Shown: positions 20,950 through 33,685 of the stretch, piece after piece
Layout: every line of letters begins with the position of its first letter
How positions within the stretch are numbered: position 1 is the first letter of the stretch
NCBI GenBank assembly: GCA_032433595.1
Contig: JASWJB010000047.1
Span: 62,001 to 126,000, forward strand
Source: Conoideocrella luteorostrata
Lineage: Eukaryota; Ascomycota; Sordariomycetes; Hypocreales; Clavicipitaceae
Length of the DNA: 64,000 bases
Reading direction: 5' to 3'
Translations under genes and position numbers: made by a program
The notes under the pieces: model-generated
Database searches by the model: none
The model's input: the letters and a program-made list of their open reading frames with translations, nothing else
Told to the model about the DNA's origin: nothing

Positions 20950-22905
20950 GGTGCTGCGCAGACTTTTGGATGGAATTTAAGGAGACGTGATGCCACGTAA
21001 GAGGACCGAGAGCATTCTTAAGAGGTGGAACCAACTCGGCAGGCCGAACGTCATTAGAAATTATATGAATGATTGATTGTCTGGGCTGGTCGTTCATCCA
21101 GTGGCTGTAGGTCCCATATTCAGTGCGACCACAGCTGGCGCGAACAACCATCGTCCGTGACTGTAGATTCATCCAATATTCATTCATATATCGTCTTTGT
21201 CGTAGGAGTATCTCTCGGTGGTCTACTCCTGAGAAAGCGGCATATGGAGCACTGCAGCAATGGCACGCGTCTAGCAAGTCCCTGAACCGTCATGATCAGA
21301 TGAGCTTCTCCGCGCCCTTCCACGCAGCCCGTCTCTTCCTTCTTGACTTCGGCGCTGAGCTGATGGAAGGGATCTGATGCTAAGAGTTGTGTCGGCAAGC
21401 GGGACCAAGTAAATGGTGTTCATGATGTTTTGTGTTGTCCGCTTTTGTTCGCGTTATGCTATGAATCGAAGTCGCGTCAACATGTTAATAGGTGAACTAT
21501 TTTCTCTGCTAAATACAGTATAGGATTGTTCGAAATTCTAGAGACGAGTCCAATCGTGGCACGTGTAGACCAGCCATCCAACGGCGACGGCACACACTGA
21601 CTACCTCCTAGACTCAGATGACAAGACGAAAGCTATGAATAGACCGAAAACTGGTGGCAGTGCTCATTCTCAATGAACCTCCGAAATTATCTTTGGGGTC
21701 TTTGTAATCGGCGAACCACTAGGAGCCGCATTCACAGGTTGTGTGTGGGATAGCAAGGGGTCGAACAGCAGGGGTTGGCCATTCAGGAACTCCATGGTTA
21801 TTGCGTCGTGGGATCTATTCTCTGTATATGAAACTCGAACAACCCCCCGCCCCTCCTTCTGTCGGAGTAAACTTGTAAAGCATCAATTTGGCCTCAGTTG
21901 CTTATCCACGTGGAAACCCGTGAGCAGGAAGTTAGTGGATGCCTCATATATTCATTGATATGAAGCAACCGCAAGTGGCTGCTAGAAAGAGTTGGATTCC
22001 GGGACACTATTTAGACAGTAATTTCACATACAAACACCGGATTGTATTTGATATCGCATTTATTTTCTATTCGTTGAGATCAGCTTTATTTCAATGACGT
22101 TTAAATGAGCCTGTTCCTCATACCTTAAAGGATTTGGTCTGTGGTTCCGATTAGTCCCGGCCTGGTACAGTGTTGTCAATGCACAGTCTTCCTCTTAACT
22201 ACTGTGGTCATGGCACGATATGAGGAGCAAACAACAGCAGCGCAAATGCCGCGTTCAACGGAACCGCTCATGCATATGTCGCAGTGAATTCTCCATGAAA
22301 ACACGAAATACTCGATGCGCGGGGTAACATGGGATAAAAAGAGCACAGGATGTATTCGACTATGAACGGAACAAGGGAAGTGGATGCCGGATGCCACCCT
22401 GCATGGCAACTGGCGATAATGTCTCGCTGTGTGGGCGTTGTCGCGTGAGAGACATTTTCGCGAGAAACACCTGAATTGGGGTGGCCATACGATGTTACAT
22501 ATCATAAATTACTAGTATGTGACCAGTGGAGTCAAGCATTGCTTTTCCAATCTATTTGGTTGAAAAATTCCTGTTTGTGGTTGGAAGAAATCCAAGCCCG
22601 TCGACGTCACATGGAATTCAGAAGGAAAGTCTAAAGTAGTGTTAGGTCCTGCGGGGTCATCTCATGTTGCGACTTGAAATCATCCGAACTACACAGAAAC
22701 ACATGGCATTAGGAAATAGAATTATGGTCGCTTGTCGTATGCTTATTAAATAGGGAATTTGTTGAAAGCGTTTATCGCATGGCTGTAATCGACACTATGC
22801 TAGGCGACAACTATAATATTATGGAAGCGCTTACTAGCCACAAATGCATCAACTACGAGGATCATGGTATCAGATATATATATGTTAGCCATTTGGACCT
22901 ATGTT

Positions 22906-22924
22906 TATATATATATATATATAT
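22906..22924. repeat. (TA)n microsatellite
   Basis: Run of alternating T and A in intergenic DNA. Confidence 0.85.
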
Positions 22925-23364
22925 TTCATATACAGAAACGTACAGAACTCTGAGCCGGCGGGTAACTGGGTAAGGTGAATGCGCCAGAGATATATTGGCG
23001 CTCCACAGCGGGAACGCAGATGCATACGACAGTACTGGGATGTTGATTATCTGAAACAATGGAGCTAGAGGCAATAACTCTCAAAGTTGTCACTCTGGGG
23101 GTCTATTTCCATGGGCTACGTGCAGTCTGCGCTGTAGGAACACATGTCTGATGCTTGCAGATCACAAGATGGTTCGTACGTAGCGTCCCGAGGCACTAGC
23201 AATAGTCGTGAGCGATTGGCTACAGCTTTTGCAACCTCTCAGGATTCCTCCCAAGACACATAGCCTGTCAACTTAATTAATTTCACTCTTGATTAGATGA
23301 CGGAACGACTAAGCTCGCCGCGCTCATAGCAGTGTTGGCATCAGGGTACTCCCTTGAAGCAAAT

Positions 23365-23373
23365 GTATATAAG
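23365..23373 (+). promoter_or_regulatory. TATA box of the small secreted peptide gene
   Basis: GTATATAAG about 100 nt upstream of the ATG at 23473, in a promoter otherwise rich in A before the start codon (ACAAATAAAAAAC). Supports that the tiny split gene downstream is real. Confidence 0.55.
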
Positions 23374-23472
23374 TCAAGGCTTAGCTCCTACAATGATCAG
23401 CATGCCAGATAAACTTTGGCAAACTACCTCGACTCAACTCATAAAAACAAATAAAAAACTTCTCAAACCACC

Positions 23473-23926
23473 ATGTTGAACCCGATCACCCTTCTCACCG
23501 CGGCGACCGTTTTCGCGTCAGTCGTCGTAGCTGCCCCAGCACCTCAAGCAACACCGCCACCAAGCAAAGGCAGCCTGTGTTTTGATGACTTCGATTGCCT
23601 TCTTGTATGTTCACTCCTGGAACAAGCCTATCTTTACCTTCATCCTTGCCATTCTCCTTTAGAAGTCGACCTATTATAGTACTTGAAGCGGAAGGACAGA
23701 AGGCAACTACGAGGGAAGGGCAGGATACCAAACCAAAATGACATCGCAGACCTTGCTAACCCTGGGCAATAACTAGGCTGGAGGTGGAAAATGCGTCAAG
23801 GATAAGACCCTACTTGGTGGCCTTCTCGGGTGAGTTAGACATGTTCATTTTCGTGCGATATATGATGAGTGGCCAGGCGTAGGAACTAATTGATGAATGT
23901 CATTCAGATACTGCCAAAAGAAGTAA
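23473..23926 (+). CDS. Small secreted four-cysteine peptide, three exons
   Basis: Exons 23473-23604, 23777-23829 and 23908-23926 join to a 67-residue protein. Exon 1 gives a signal peptide (ITLLTAATVFASVVVAAPA), a Pro-rich linker and LCFDDFDCLL; exon 2 gives AGGGKCVKDKTLLGGLL; exon 3 gives GYCQKK and the stop. The mature peptide thus has a C-x5-C-x6-C-x12-C pattern, which fits small disulfide-bonded secreted peptides in fungi. Introns start GTATGT and GTGAGT and end in TAG or CAG; the first, 172 bp, is long and could hide another exon. A TATA box lies 100 nt upstream. I do not know the family. It could act outside the cell on a host, a competitor or the wall; this is inference from size and cysteines. 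Confidence 0.65.
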
Positions 23927-24501
23927 AGCTACAGTTACGAAACCGAAGGTTGAATGCAACCGAAGCTAGCGCCAGGTTTGCAAGATTTGAGCAGGCAGGG
24001 CCATCACAATGCTCCAGTACATATTATGCAGCAATTAGCAACTAGTAGTTAGCTTTATATAACAATGGGACTGTCTCAATGTACTTAGGCGCATGTACAC
24101 ACTCAAGAAACTGCCCACGTGCTCACTTGACAGGCAAACCATGCTGATGTCTGTGATAAATACTGTGTTCCCGCTTACTCTTTACACTGATATCTGCACT
24201 TTGACGAATCTCATGTCGTCGACATATTTCCAGGGAAAGCCTCTGGGATTCTTGGTCGTACTCACTCTTTCCACTTGCTAGAGGAGCTCACTTCTGAAAC
24301 AAAGTTTTATGCACTAATCGATTCCACTATTGTGCAACTGGGCTCTAATAATGCGAGAGACTTACTGGAGTCTTAAATATAGAGTATTAGGTAACTACTT
24401 AGTCATACGTATTTAATTCGCTAGCCATAGGGAACAGAAAGTCGTTGACGATAGCGCTAGTACGAAGGAGGATGTTATTCCATTATAGAAAGCTCCCAAA
24501 T
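23927..24501. other. Intergenic, no gene seen
   Basis: About 570 bp between convergent genes, AT-rich, with no domain-bearing open frame. Confidence 0.55.
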
Positions 24502-26191
24502 TTACAAAATATATCGGAACCCCCTCTTCAACTTCACAATACCCTCGAGTCGCGACTCGACAATGTTGTCGGCGTTCTTAGGCCCGGACTCTTCTTCACT
24601 AACTTGCAGCTGTTCGTTGGTCGTTGCTTCTGCCGCCTCGAGCTTACGATTCTCCCACTTCAAGCAGAAGAGCAGGACCACACCGAAAGCAATAGATGCG
24701 AACACAAATGCGCTGTTGGCGATCATGGCGGGCAAGTACTGCGGCCCAGACGACTTGTCGTACAGGTAAGGCGAGTAGACTTGGGCTATATTGCCCACCA
24801 TGTTGGCAATGGCGAATGCCGCCGATCTCTTTTCGAGAGGTCGAGGTATCTTTAGGCGATTGTCAGTGCGCAGTTTTCTCCAAGACCCTCTGGTAATCCG
24901 AGACGGGAACGACTCGTTCTGAGAGACTTACCGTTGACGACAACCAAGCATAAGTGATATCAAAACAGCCATACACGCCACCAATCATGAGAAACAGCGA
25001 AAAGTATCTTGGCGCCAATGTATGTGTGCTAGCAGCGATGATGAACCCAATCATGCCAAAGGAAAGCGGCCCAACCAGATGCCAGAACCGCTCTTCGATC
25101 TTATCGCTAGACACGGACACGGCCATGGCCACGATCGCAGCAAAAACATACGGCGGAGCAGTCATGAGCAGCGACTCAATCTTACCAAACTTGAAAGTGG
25201 CAACCAGTGTTGGGATGAAAGCCGTGACAGCGCCGGCCGACGTCTTGAGTATGACAATCGCCGTAAGAAGCCAGACCTTGTAGTCAAGCAACGCCATTTT
25301 AAGTCCGCTGAGGACAGAGCCCTTTTCTTCGTCAACACTGCCGCTGTGGACACGAAGCCTATGGACAGCCACGGCTTTCTCCTCATTCGACAGCCACGGC
25401 GTAGTCGCCGGGAAGTCAGGCAGCACGAAGATCGAAGCCAGAGACACCACGACAGTGACAACACCCTCGATGAGGAACATCCACTGCCATGCGCGTAAGC
25501 CGTGCGAGCCGTCAAGACCGTACTGCACCCCGGCACCAATGAGACCGCCGAAAGCACTGGAGAGAAGGCTGCCGGTGTACATGACGGCAGTCCGCGTCGC
25601 CAACTCCCGCGGCGTGTACCAGCTCGAGAGCAGAAACAGTGCACCAGGAAAGAATGGCGCCTCCAGGAATCCCAAGAAGAATCGGCAGATGACCAGCCCC
25701 TTGAAATCGTGGACCGCGGCTGTACTTGCCGACACCATGCCCCAGAGCGCCATGCACGCAGGGAGGTAGATGCTTGGCTTGACACGGGTCAGGATGAGAT
25801 TCGAAGGGATCTGCAGCGCGAGATAGCCCGCGAATAGAACTGATATGCATATGTTGAATTGGTTGTCTTTCAGTCCGAGGTCCTTCTCGATTCCCTGGAT
25901 GCGGGCATTCGGCAAAGCGTTGCGGTCAAGATAGCTATGCATGACGCCGTGAAATCAGCTCAGTGAGCTCTCTAGTATCCTAATCTACAGGTCTACTTAC
26001 TTTAACACAATCATCGAGACCATAACCGGCATTAAAGTCCAGTCTATTCGACGGACCAGTTTCTTCTCCACAGCGGCATACTCATCCTGCGAAATGGGCA
26101 GATAGTCGAATAGAGCATCCTCAACTGGGCGGCGCGCGGAGACCAAGTCCTGCGACAGCCTTGTCCGTTCACTGGAGACGCTTGGCGCCAT
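24502..26191 (-). CDS. MFS transporter, allantoate permease (Dal5/ACS) type
   Basis: Three exons, 26191-26001, 25934-24932 and 24849-24502, give 513 residues with about 12 membrane helices. The order of motifs fits the anion:cation symporter family: a cytosolic N tail, MVSMIVLNYLDRNALPNARI at the start of helix 1 (joined across intron 1), GYLALQIPSNLILTRVKPS, and CRFFLGFLEAPFFPGALFLL. After intron 2 comes RPLEKRSAAFAIANMVGN, and the tail is acidic and cytosolic. Family members take up allantoate, nicotinate, vitamins or other small anions. The start at 26191 is chosen because MAPSVSSERTRLSQ fits a family N tail. It is co-directional with the cyanamide-hydratase-like gene upstream. Confidence 0.9.
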
Positions 26192-26772
26192 CACAATATT
26201 GATACTTGCTCGCTGTGAATGTTCTGCAGAGGACGTTGCAAAATGCCAAGAAATCCGTCTCAAACCTTTAGAGTGGCAGACATCTTTTCAAGGGCGTCGA
26301 TAGTTCAGACGGGGTCTGATCGCTTCATTAGACGGATGGGCACAGATGATCGAGTGGGGCAGAGAAGCGGCACGTCGTAGAGAATCGGAATTACTTTTGT
26401 GCAATGTTGCTGCATTTGTACCGATAGTCGGCGGGGATTGTATATCAGCATCGGGCGGGCAGAAGTCCGACGCCAGTATCTAGCCACGCACCAACCCGGT
26501 TAAATATCTAGAACACAATGCACGTCAAGAGAATGTCTCGGGCGGCTTCCGAGTCTGGGGAACCTGGAGGAGAGGGGCGCGGGGTTGCGAAAGAGAGCCG
26601 TCCATACTCCGTAGATCGTGGCAGAAAACAGTAATGGAACAAGATACACCATCTACTAGCGCGAAATTAACGCCGCTTGAGTCAAGATGACAGACGCCGT
26701 CAAGCGGGACTTCCCATTAATAGTTCAGCTTCTTTCCCTGAAAGCCACTAATTCTAGTTAACTGACCATGAT
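26192..26772. other. Intergenic, promoter side of the MFS gene
   Basis: About 580 bp between co-directional minus-strand genes. It contains a TACTCCGTA motif at 26605-26613. No gene seen. Confidence 0.55.
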
Positions 26773-27562
26773 TTATTCATACGGGCGCATCAACTTGTTG
26801 TCCAAAATCTTCTGGGCGAAGTCAGGGATATGAGTTGTATGGCTCCACGGCTTCAACCCGGTTTCCTTTTGCACCGTCATTGCAAAGCACCCAAGCCACC
26901 CAGTCCTCGGAAAGGCCTTAATAACATCCTCCCTTGTCTCAACATGAATAAGGTCTTTAATATCCGGCATATAAGGATGGTCACTGACATTGTCAAATAT
27001 TGTGGCCAGTTGGAGAAGTTGTCCCAAAAAGGTAATGGTCCCATCCGTGCCAAGATCTTGATGGCGGACTATCGCCTCACAGGCTGCATCGGCTTGGTCT
27101 TGGGAAGCACCACATTCTTTGAGGATCTGTAGGGCTTTGAAGCCACCGTAGAACTCGAATGACATGCGAGTGGCTGCCATGTTTTCGTCGGTAGTGCCAA
27201 TGTCGTGGAGGAGGCATGCAATTGCCATCGTGGATGGGGAGAAATTGTCGACAACTTCGGGGAATTGCTGCTTGATGATTGCGCTTGCTGTAGCGGTGTT
27301 AATTATATTGGTCGAGAATCAGCGGTCCATCCAGCAACTGACCGTAATAGTAAACCCTCATGGAATGGTTGTATGTTTTAGATGGCAGCTTTTCCTTAGC
27401 ATAGTCTCGCACTTTCATCACAACGGGGTCATGCAGGGGAAACTCGATGCCATCCACCTTCAATGCTGTTGGCGTATTCTTGAATGACTTCCCATTAAAC
27501 AGCCTACCAGCATCGATGGGGACAGGAGTCCATCCGTTACGTATAACGTCGTTTTGAGCCAT
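26773..27562 (-). CDS. HD-domain hydratase, cyanamide hydratase (Ddi2)-like
   Basis: Two exons, 27562-27343 and 27287-26773, give 244 residues. The order of metal-site motifs matches fungal cyanamide hydratases: TYNHSMRVYYY with the first His, CLLHDIGTT with the HD pair, EAIVRHQDLG with a further His, and ATIFDNVSDHP with the last Asp. These enzymes hydrate cyanamide to urea using a zinc-bound water; the yeast homologue DDI2/3 is induced by alkylating agents. The intron starts GTCAG and ends TACAG and joins as Tyr-Ala-Ser in frame. A TATA-like box lies about 130 bp upstream. Its neighbour is a small-anion permease, which could import a substrate; that link is inference. Confidence 0.88.
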
Positions 27563-28415
27563 GGTTGTTGCTTTCTTAAAGTAAAGACAATGAGTGAAAA
27601 TAAATAGTTATTAAAATGATAATAGTCAAGGCTAGGCGTTTGTGTTAGGAGGAGAAATTTCCGATCCTACAACTGTAAGATTGATCGCTTATATACACCA
27701 ACCCGTGCCTGAAACGACGGCCTGGCGTGTAAATTCGAGGCGGGCCGATAGCGGTGCCGTTTAAAGTCGCATTAATAATACAATTTCAAACACTGTATGA
27801 ATGCAAACGGCATCGCATGTTGTGTGCAACTTGACATGTGCCGTCATCGCCGTCCAGATCAAATTGTGTATAGGGTATCCATTAGTTATTCCTCTGCTAA
27901 ATCTGAGTCGGTATTCGGGTGCCCGACAGTTTAGTCAGCAGGTATCCGGAGTACGGAGTACCAATCAAGCTACACATCTGGAGCCACATCCCGTTCAAGT
28001 TTAGCGGTGCTCACCCCCGTGCGGCGCGTTAAGGCAAAAGAGCAACTTCTTTGTGGCGCCAGCACTCTCTGAGGGTCTGTTCAACATCACGAAGGAAAAG
28101 TCAACTCACGCCACGAGCATCCGCGATCCCATCGCTCGGCAGTCGAACCCGTTTGTAGCTAATCTATCGCGCACTGCTGATCTGCCGGGACGCGCTCTCA
28201 AATGCACTCGCTGTGCTAGTGGCGCCAGCTGTTGCACTGACTCGCCCTGATTGAGGCTCGCAGCTCAGCTCGTTGAGCAACTTGTTCCACGTCGAGCGCA
28301 AACCGAAGCAGCCTTAGCGCTTCGCACCAAGTTCAGATACCTCGATAACCGATATCTCGTTTAACAGTCTACAAGTAGCGAGCCTTAGACGGCGAAGAGC
28401 CACTCTCTCGGCAAC
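27563..28415. other. Divergent promoter region of the HD gene and rpb2
   Basis: About 850 bp. CTTATATA at 27689-27696 is a TATA-like box for the minus-strand gene, and TACGGAGTA occurs at 27952-27960. The 200 bp before rpb2 look like a TATA-less housekeeping promoter. No gene seen. Confidence 0.5.
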
Positions 28416-31400
28416 ATGGCGGACTACGAAGACGACTACGACTATGAAAACTACGGCGATGATGACGAGGGCATCACCCCCGAGGACTGCTGGACCGTAA
28501 TCTCATCCTTCTTTGACCAGAAGGGTTTGGTATCTCAGCAAACCGACTCATTCGACGAATTCACGCAAACGACGATACAAGATCTTGTCAACGAATATGC
28601 CACCATCACCCTCGACCAACCCAACCCTCCTTCACCTCCTGGCATGAAAATTGCCCTTCGCCGATATGAAATCAAATTTGGCACTGTCATGGTGTCTCGA
28701 CCGACCATCAGCGAAACGGACGGCACTGTCACTTCTCTTCTACCATACGAATGCCGCGATCGTAACTTGACGTATGCCAGTCCTCTGTACATCAACATTA
28801 CCAAGAAGGTGTCAGCAGCGATCGAGAGAGAGGTGCCTTTGCACGAAATGGATGATGCGCAGCAAGCAGAATATGCCAAGACCGGAGAGAATCCGACGAA
28901 GCTGATTTGGGAGCAAGAGGAGAGCCCCGAGGACGACGATGCTGGCAAGTCTGAAGACTGGAAGAACATGGTTTTCGTGGGTAAACTTCCAATCATGGTC
29001 AAATCCAAGATCTGCCATCTCAGTCGCGAATCCGACGAAAGCTTGTTCATGGTCAACGAATGCCCTTATGACCAGGGTGGCTACTTTGTTATCAACGGAA
29101 GTGAAAAAGTGCTTATTGCACAAGAACGTTCTGCTGCCAACATTGTGCAAGTATTCAAGAAGGCCCAGCCAAGTCCCTACACGTACACTGCTGAGATCAG
29201 AAGCGCGTTGGAAAAGGGTTCGCGACTCATCTCCAGTTTGCAGCTGAAGCTGTACGGAAAAGGCGATTCTGCTCGTGGTGGGTTTGGCCAGACTATTCAC
29301 ACTACCCTTCCATTTGTGAAGTCTGACCTCCCCATTGCCATCGTCTTCCGTGCTTTGGGCGTCGTTTCCGATGAGGATATTCTCAACCATATTTGCTATG
29401 ACAGAAAAGATAGTCAAATGCTTGAGATGCTTCGACCCTGTATCGAGGAGGCTTTCTGTGTCCAGGATAGAGAAGTTGCTCTCGATTTCATCGGTAAGCG
29501 AGGCAACCGAGACCAGGCCGGTCTAGGGCGAGAGAAGCGTGTTCGTGTGGCCAAGGATATCCTACAGAAGGAAACGCTCCCTCACATTTCTCAAACCGAA
29601 GGAAGCGAGACGAGAAAAGCCTTTTTCCTTGGCTATATGGTCCACAAACTCCTCCAATGCGCTCTGGGCAGACGCGAACCTGATGATCGCGATCACTTTG
29701 GCAAGAAACGTTTGGATCTGGCTGGTCCGCTGTTGGCGAAACTCTTCCGTGGTATCGTCCGCAGAATGAACAACGAATTGTCAAATTATTTGCGACGATG
29801 TGTCGAAGGCAATCGACATTTTAACCTGGCAGTAGGCATCAAGCCTGGTACTCTCTCGAACGGTCTGAAGTATTCTCTTGCTACTGGTAACTGGGGAGAT
29901 CAGAAGAAGGCCATGAGCTCGACTGCTGGTGTATCTCAAGTGTTGAATCGCTACACTTTTGCTTCTACACTTTCGCACTTGCGACGTACTAACACGCCAA
30001 TTGGCAGAGATGGCAAGTTGGCTAAGCCGCGTCAGCTGCACAATACACATTGGGGCTTGGTCTGCCCTGCCGAGACGCCCGAAGGTCAGGCTTGTGGTCT
30101 TGTCAAAAATCTGTCGTTGATGTGCTACGTTAGTGTTGGGTCACCTTCTGAGCCATTGATTGAATTCATGATCAACAGAGGCATGGAGGTTGTCGAAGAG
30201 TACGAGCCGTTGAGATATCCCCATGCAACCAAGATCTTTGTGAACGGTACTTGGGTGGGCGTGCATCAGGATCCTAAGCATCTCGTGAGCCAAGTGTTGG
30301 ACACGCGACGTAAGTCTTATCTCCAGTACGAAGTGTCCCTTGTTCGAGAAATCCGAGATCAAGAGTTCAAGATTTTCTCCGACGCTGGTCGAGTCATGAG
30401 GCCCATGTACACGGTGCAGCAGGAAGACGACCCTGAGACGGGTATTGAGAAGGGACATCTCGTTCTGTCAAAAGAACTGGTCAACAAACTGGCTAAAGAG
30501 CAAGCTGAACCTCCTGAGGACCCAAGTGAGAAAATTGGCTGGGAGGGTTTGATAAGAGCCGGTGCCGTCGAGTATTTGGATGCAGAAGAGGAAGAAACAT
30601 CGATGATCTGCATGACACCAGAAGATCTGGAATTGTATCGTCTGCAAAAGGCTGGTATTGCCCTTGATGATGACAATGCTGATGACCTGAACAAGCGTCT
30701 GAAGACCAAGACCAATCCTACAACACATATGTACACGCACTGCGAAATCCACCCTAGCATGATTCTCGGTATCTGCGCAAGCATTATTCCATTCCCCGAT
30801 CACAACCAGGTAAGTAAGCCGCATTTCGCCCAGACACGAGAACACTTTCGAGCTAACATTCGATTCTCTAGTCTCCTCGTAACACCTATCAATCTGCCAT
30901 GGGCAAGCAGGCTATGGGTTTCTTCCTCACCAACTACTCACGTCGTATGGACACCATGGCAAATATTCTCTACTACCCACAGAAGCCTTTGGCTACTACA
31001 CGATCCATGGAGTTTCTCAAGTTCCGTGAATTGCCAGCTGGTCAAAACGCTATTGTCGCCATTGCTTGCTATTCTGGTTACAACCAAGAAGATTCTGTCA
31101 TTATGAACCAGAGCAGTATCGATAGAGGCTTATTCCGAAGTTTGTTCTTCCGTTCATACTCTGATCAAGAAAAGAAGGTTGGACTGAACTACACTGAAGT
31201 GTTTGAGAAGCCATTCCATCAGAGCACACTTCGGATGAAACACGGCACCTACGATAAGCTTGATGAAGATGGTATTGTCGCACCTGGTGTTCGTGTGTCT
31301 GGAGAGGACATCATTATTGGCAAGACAGCTCCCATTGACCAGGAGAACCAAGACCTGGGAACCCGAACAAACGTGCACCAGAGACGTGATATCTCAACAC

Positions 31401-32322
31401 CTCTCCGAAGCACGGAGAACGGCATTATTGATTCGGTCATTCTGACCGTCAACGCGGACAATGTTAAATACGTCAAAGTTCGAGTACGAACCACAAAAGT
31501 TCCTCAGATTGGTGACAAATTTGCGTCTCGTCACGGACAGAAGGGTACTATTGGTGTGACGTATCGGCAAGAAGATATGCCGTTTACACGAGAAGGTGTT
31601 ACGCCGGATATCATTATCAATCCGCACGCTATTCCCTCCCGAATGACCATTGCTCATTTGATCGAGTGTCTACTGAGTAAGGTGTCTACGCTGGAAGGTA
31701 TGGAAGGTGACGCTACGCCTTTTACCGACGTGACAGTGGACTCTGTGTCTGAATTGCTGCGCAAGCATGGCTATCAATCCAGAGGCTTTGAAATCATGTA
31801 TAACGGTCACACCGGTAAAAAGCTGAGAGCACAGGTGTTCTTTGGACCTACGTACTACCAACGACTTCGCCACATGGTGGACGACAAGATCCATGCTCGT
31901 GCCCGTGGACCTGTTCAAATCATGACTCGACAGCCGGTGGAGGGTCGTGCAAGAGATGGCGGTCTCCGATTCGGAGAAATGGAACGTGATTGTATGATTG
32001 CGCACGGCGCAGCCGCTTTCTTGAAGGAACGATTATTTGAAGTCTCAGACGCCTTCCGAGTTCACATTTGCGAGATTTGCGGTCTGATGACGCCAATTGC
32101 GTGAGTTACCCCTGTTACCCTGATGAGTAAAGGGACCTGATGACTGACATGAATAACAGCAACCTGTCTAAGCAATCCTTTGAATGCCGACCTTGCAAGA
32201 ACAAGACCAAGATTGCTCAGATTCACATTCCATATGCCGCAAAGCTGCTTTTCCAGGAGCTTCAGTCCATGAATATTGCAGCAAGAATGTTCACAAACCG
32301 CTCTGGCGCATCTATTAGATAA
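28416..32322 (+). CDS. rpb2: RNA polymerase II second-largest subunit
   Basis: Three exons, 28416-30809, 30872-32100 and 32160-32322, give 1261 residues, the normal size. It forms, with Rpb1, the catalytic cleft of RNA polymerase II. Landmarks: the acidic N terminus, the fork and hybrid-binding region with [18 protein letters not shown] and [59 protein letters not shown], and the C-terminal zinc ribbon CEICG...CRPCKN. The ribbon is split by the last intron. Both introns have GTAAGT or GTGAGT donors. This gene opens the conserved core of the window and is the best single locus here for placing the organism. Confidence 0.99.
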
Positions 32323-32770
32323 GCCAAGAGTGAGGGGGAGGTTGATTGATGAATGATATAGAAGTGATATATCAAGTTTGCATACAAGACCGGTAAGATG
32401 GCATGATAAAGGAAGTGGAAAAGATAAAACAGAAGTGGCGGATTGCATGCCCGTGCACATTAAACTGCGTAACATGGGCTCGATGTTGTTGTTTTGATCT
32501 GGTGAAAGCGGCGTATGTATTATAATGACACAGCTGCATGTCTTGCCGGTGCATGAAGTTTGAAATGCTTTCCAACATGCACTGCATTGCTCTAGTAGCA
32601 GCAAGGTTGTACCAATATGAGGTTAACATACAAAATTGGGCAAATATTCATCTACTATTCATGGCCCTTCGTCGTGACATTCCGTGTTATACAGTATGCT
32701 GATATACATTGTGAGGATCCTCTATGTTCTAGGAGTCCGGCTCCGGTCCCGACTCCAACTCCACGAAATA
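32323..32770. other. Convergent intergenic region
   Basis: About 450 bp between the rpb2 and PET117 stop codons; AT-rich, presumably 3' UTRs and spacer. No gene seen. Confidence 0.55.
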
Positions 32771-33142
32771 CTATCTCGGCAGCGTCGAGCTGTTCGCACC
32801 TGTATCTGATGTTGAATCATGGACCGTCTGGTGTTGCTTGTATTCCGCCTCCAAAGCGCGCTGCATATCAAAATCGAGTTGTCGTTCGCGCTTGACACGC
32901 TGCTGCTCCATATCTCGGACGACGCCTTCGTGCATGGCCTGATCATTGCGACTGCGTTAGAAACACACCGGTTTGGTAGCTCTGGGGTGGTATGGGTATG
33001 AACACATAGTAGTAGCTCATCTGGGGTAGGGGGGGTTGAGACGAACGACTTGTTCCCATTTTTGCTGGAAATGGACAAAGACGATGGAGCAGGCGGCGAG
33101 GAGAGAGGTCCCTCCTAGGGTGAACTTGGAGGCGCGAGACAT
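32771..33142 (-). CDS. pet117: Cytochrome c oxidase assembly factor Pet117
   Basis: Two exons, 33142-33050 and 32938-32771, give 86 residues. Exon 1 starts MSRASKFTLGGTSLLAACSI, the characteristic Pet117 opening with one N-terminal membrane or targeting helix. Exon 2 gives AMHEGVVRDMEQQRVKRERQ and a charged helical tail, matching the family's GVxRDxERQ-type region. Pet117 sits at the mitochondrial inner membrane and links heme a synthesis by Cox15 to oxidase assembly. The intron starts GTCGTTCG and ends ATCAG, with branch site TTCTAAC, and both sides are in frame 0. The gene is easily missed because neither exon is a long open frame. It is divergent from VMA10. Confidence 0.88.
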
Positions 33143-33685
33143 GCTCTTCTCTTGCTCGGCCGAGCTGAACTGTGGGATGTGGCGATAGATGGATGCGAGT
33201 ACGATTTGGTAGATTTTGCTCTATTGAGACGGCTGACTTGATGCTGATTGAATGGATGTGTTGAGTGCTCGAGCCTGAAGGCGGGTTTGGAGGCTTCTGG
33301 ATCCGGAGGGCGGGAAAAGCTCGTGATGCTGATTCGTTTTTGAAGCTGTCGTGCAGTCCCGGTCAGTGTCTGTGCCTTGGAATGCTCAGAGTGCAGAGGT
33401 GTGGAGTCCAGCGCCTAAAACGTGCTGGAGCTACACTGCTCAGTACACTCAGCATTACCTCACCAGCAGGATGGATCCACCGACGACGACCAAGCCGTGT
33501 GCCTCAGCTGTCTGTCTGTCACCTCCATCTACATCTCTAATTCTGATAATCAGCATCGGCCCTCACCCTGCTCCGCAGCTTGTTCCAGCGCTACTCTCCC
33601 ACAGACAAGCCAACACCGAAACCACACCCGGCCGCGGCAGCGAATTTCTCTCTTGTTATCCGGATCGCAAGACCTCCCGCCCGCC
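33143..33685. other. Divergent promoter region of pet117 and vma10
   Basis: About 540 bp shared by two mitochondrial/vacuolar energy genes. GC-richer than other gaps, with overlapping open frames that carry no domain. Confidence 0.5.

Larger units (their letters stand above)
20950..23472. other. Long AT-rich intergenic stretch, no supported gene
   Basis: About 2.5 kb, the longest gene-free stretch in the left half. Short open frames (for example 22176-22505, minus) lack domains. A TA dinucleotide tract lies at 22906-22924. The last 110 bp is the promoter of the four-cysteine peptide gene. I see no transposon protein or RNA gene. Confidence 0.5.

Noticed and set aside
24445..25837. Several plus-strand open frames opposite the MFS gene
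   Set aside because: They are antisense shadows of the transporter exons with no domains of their own.
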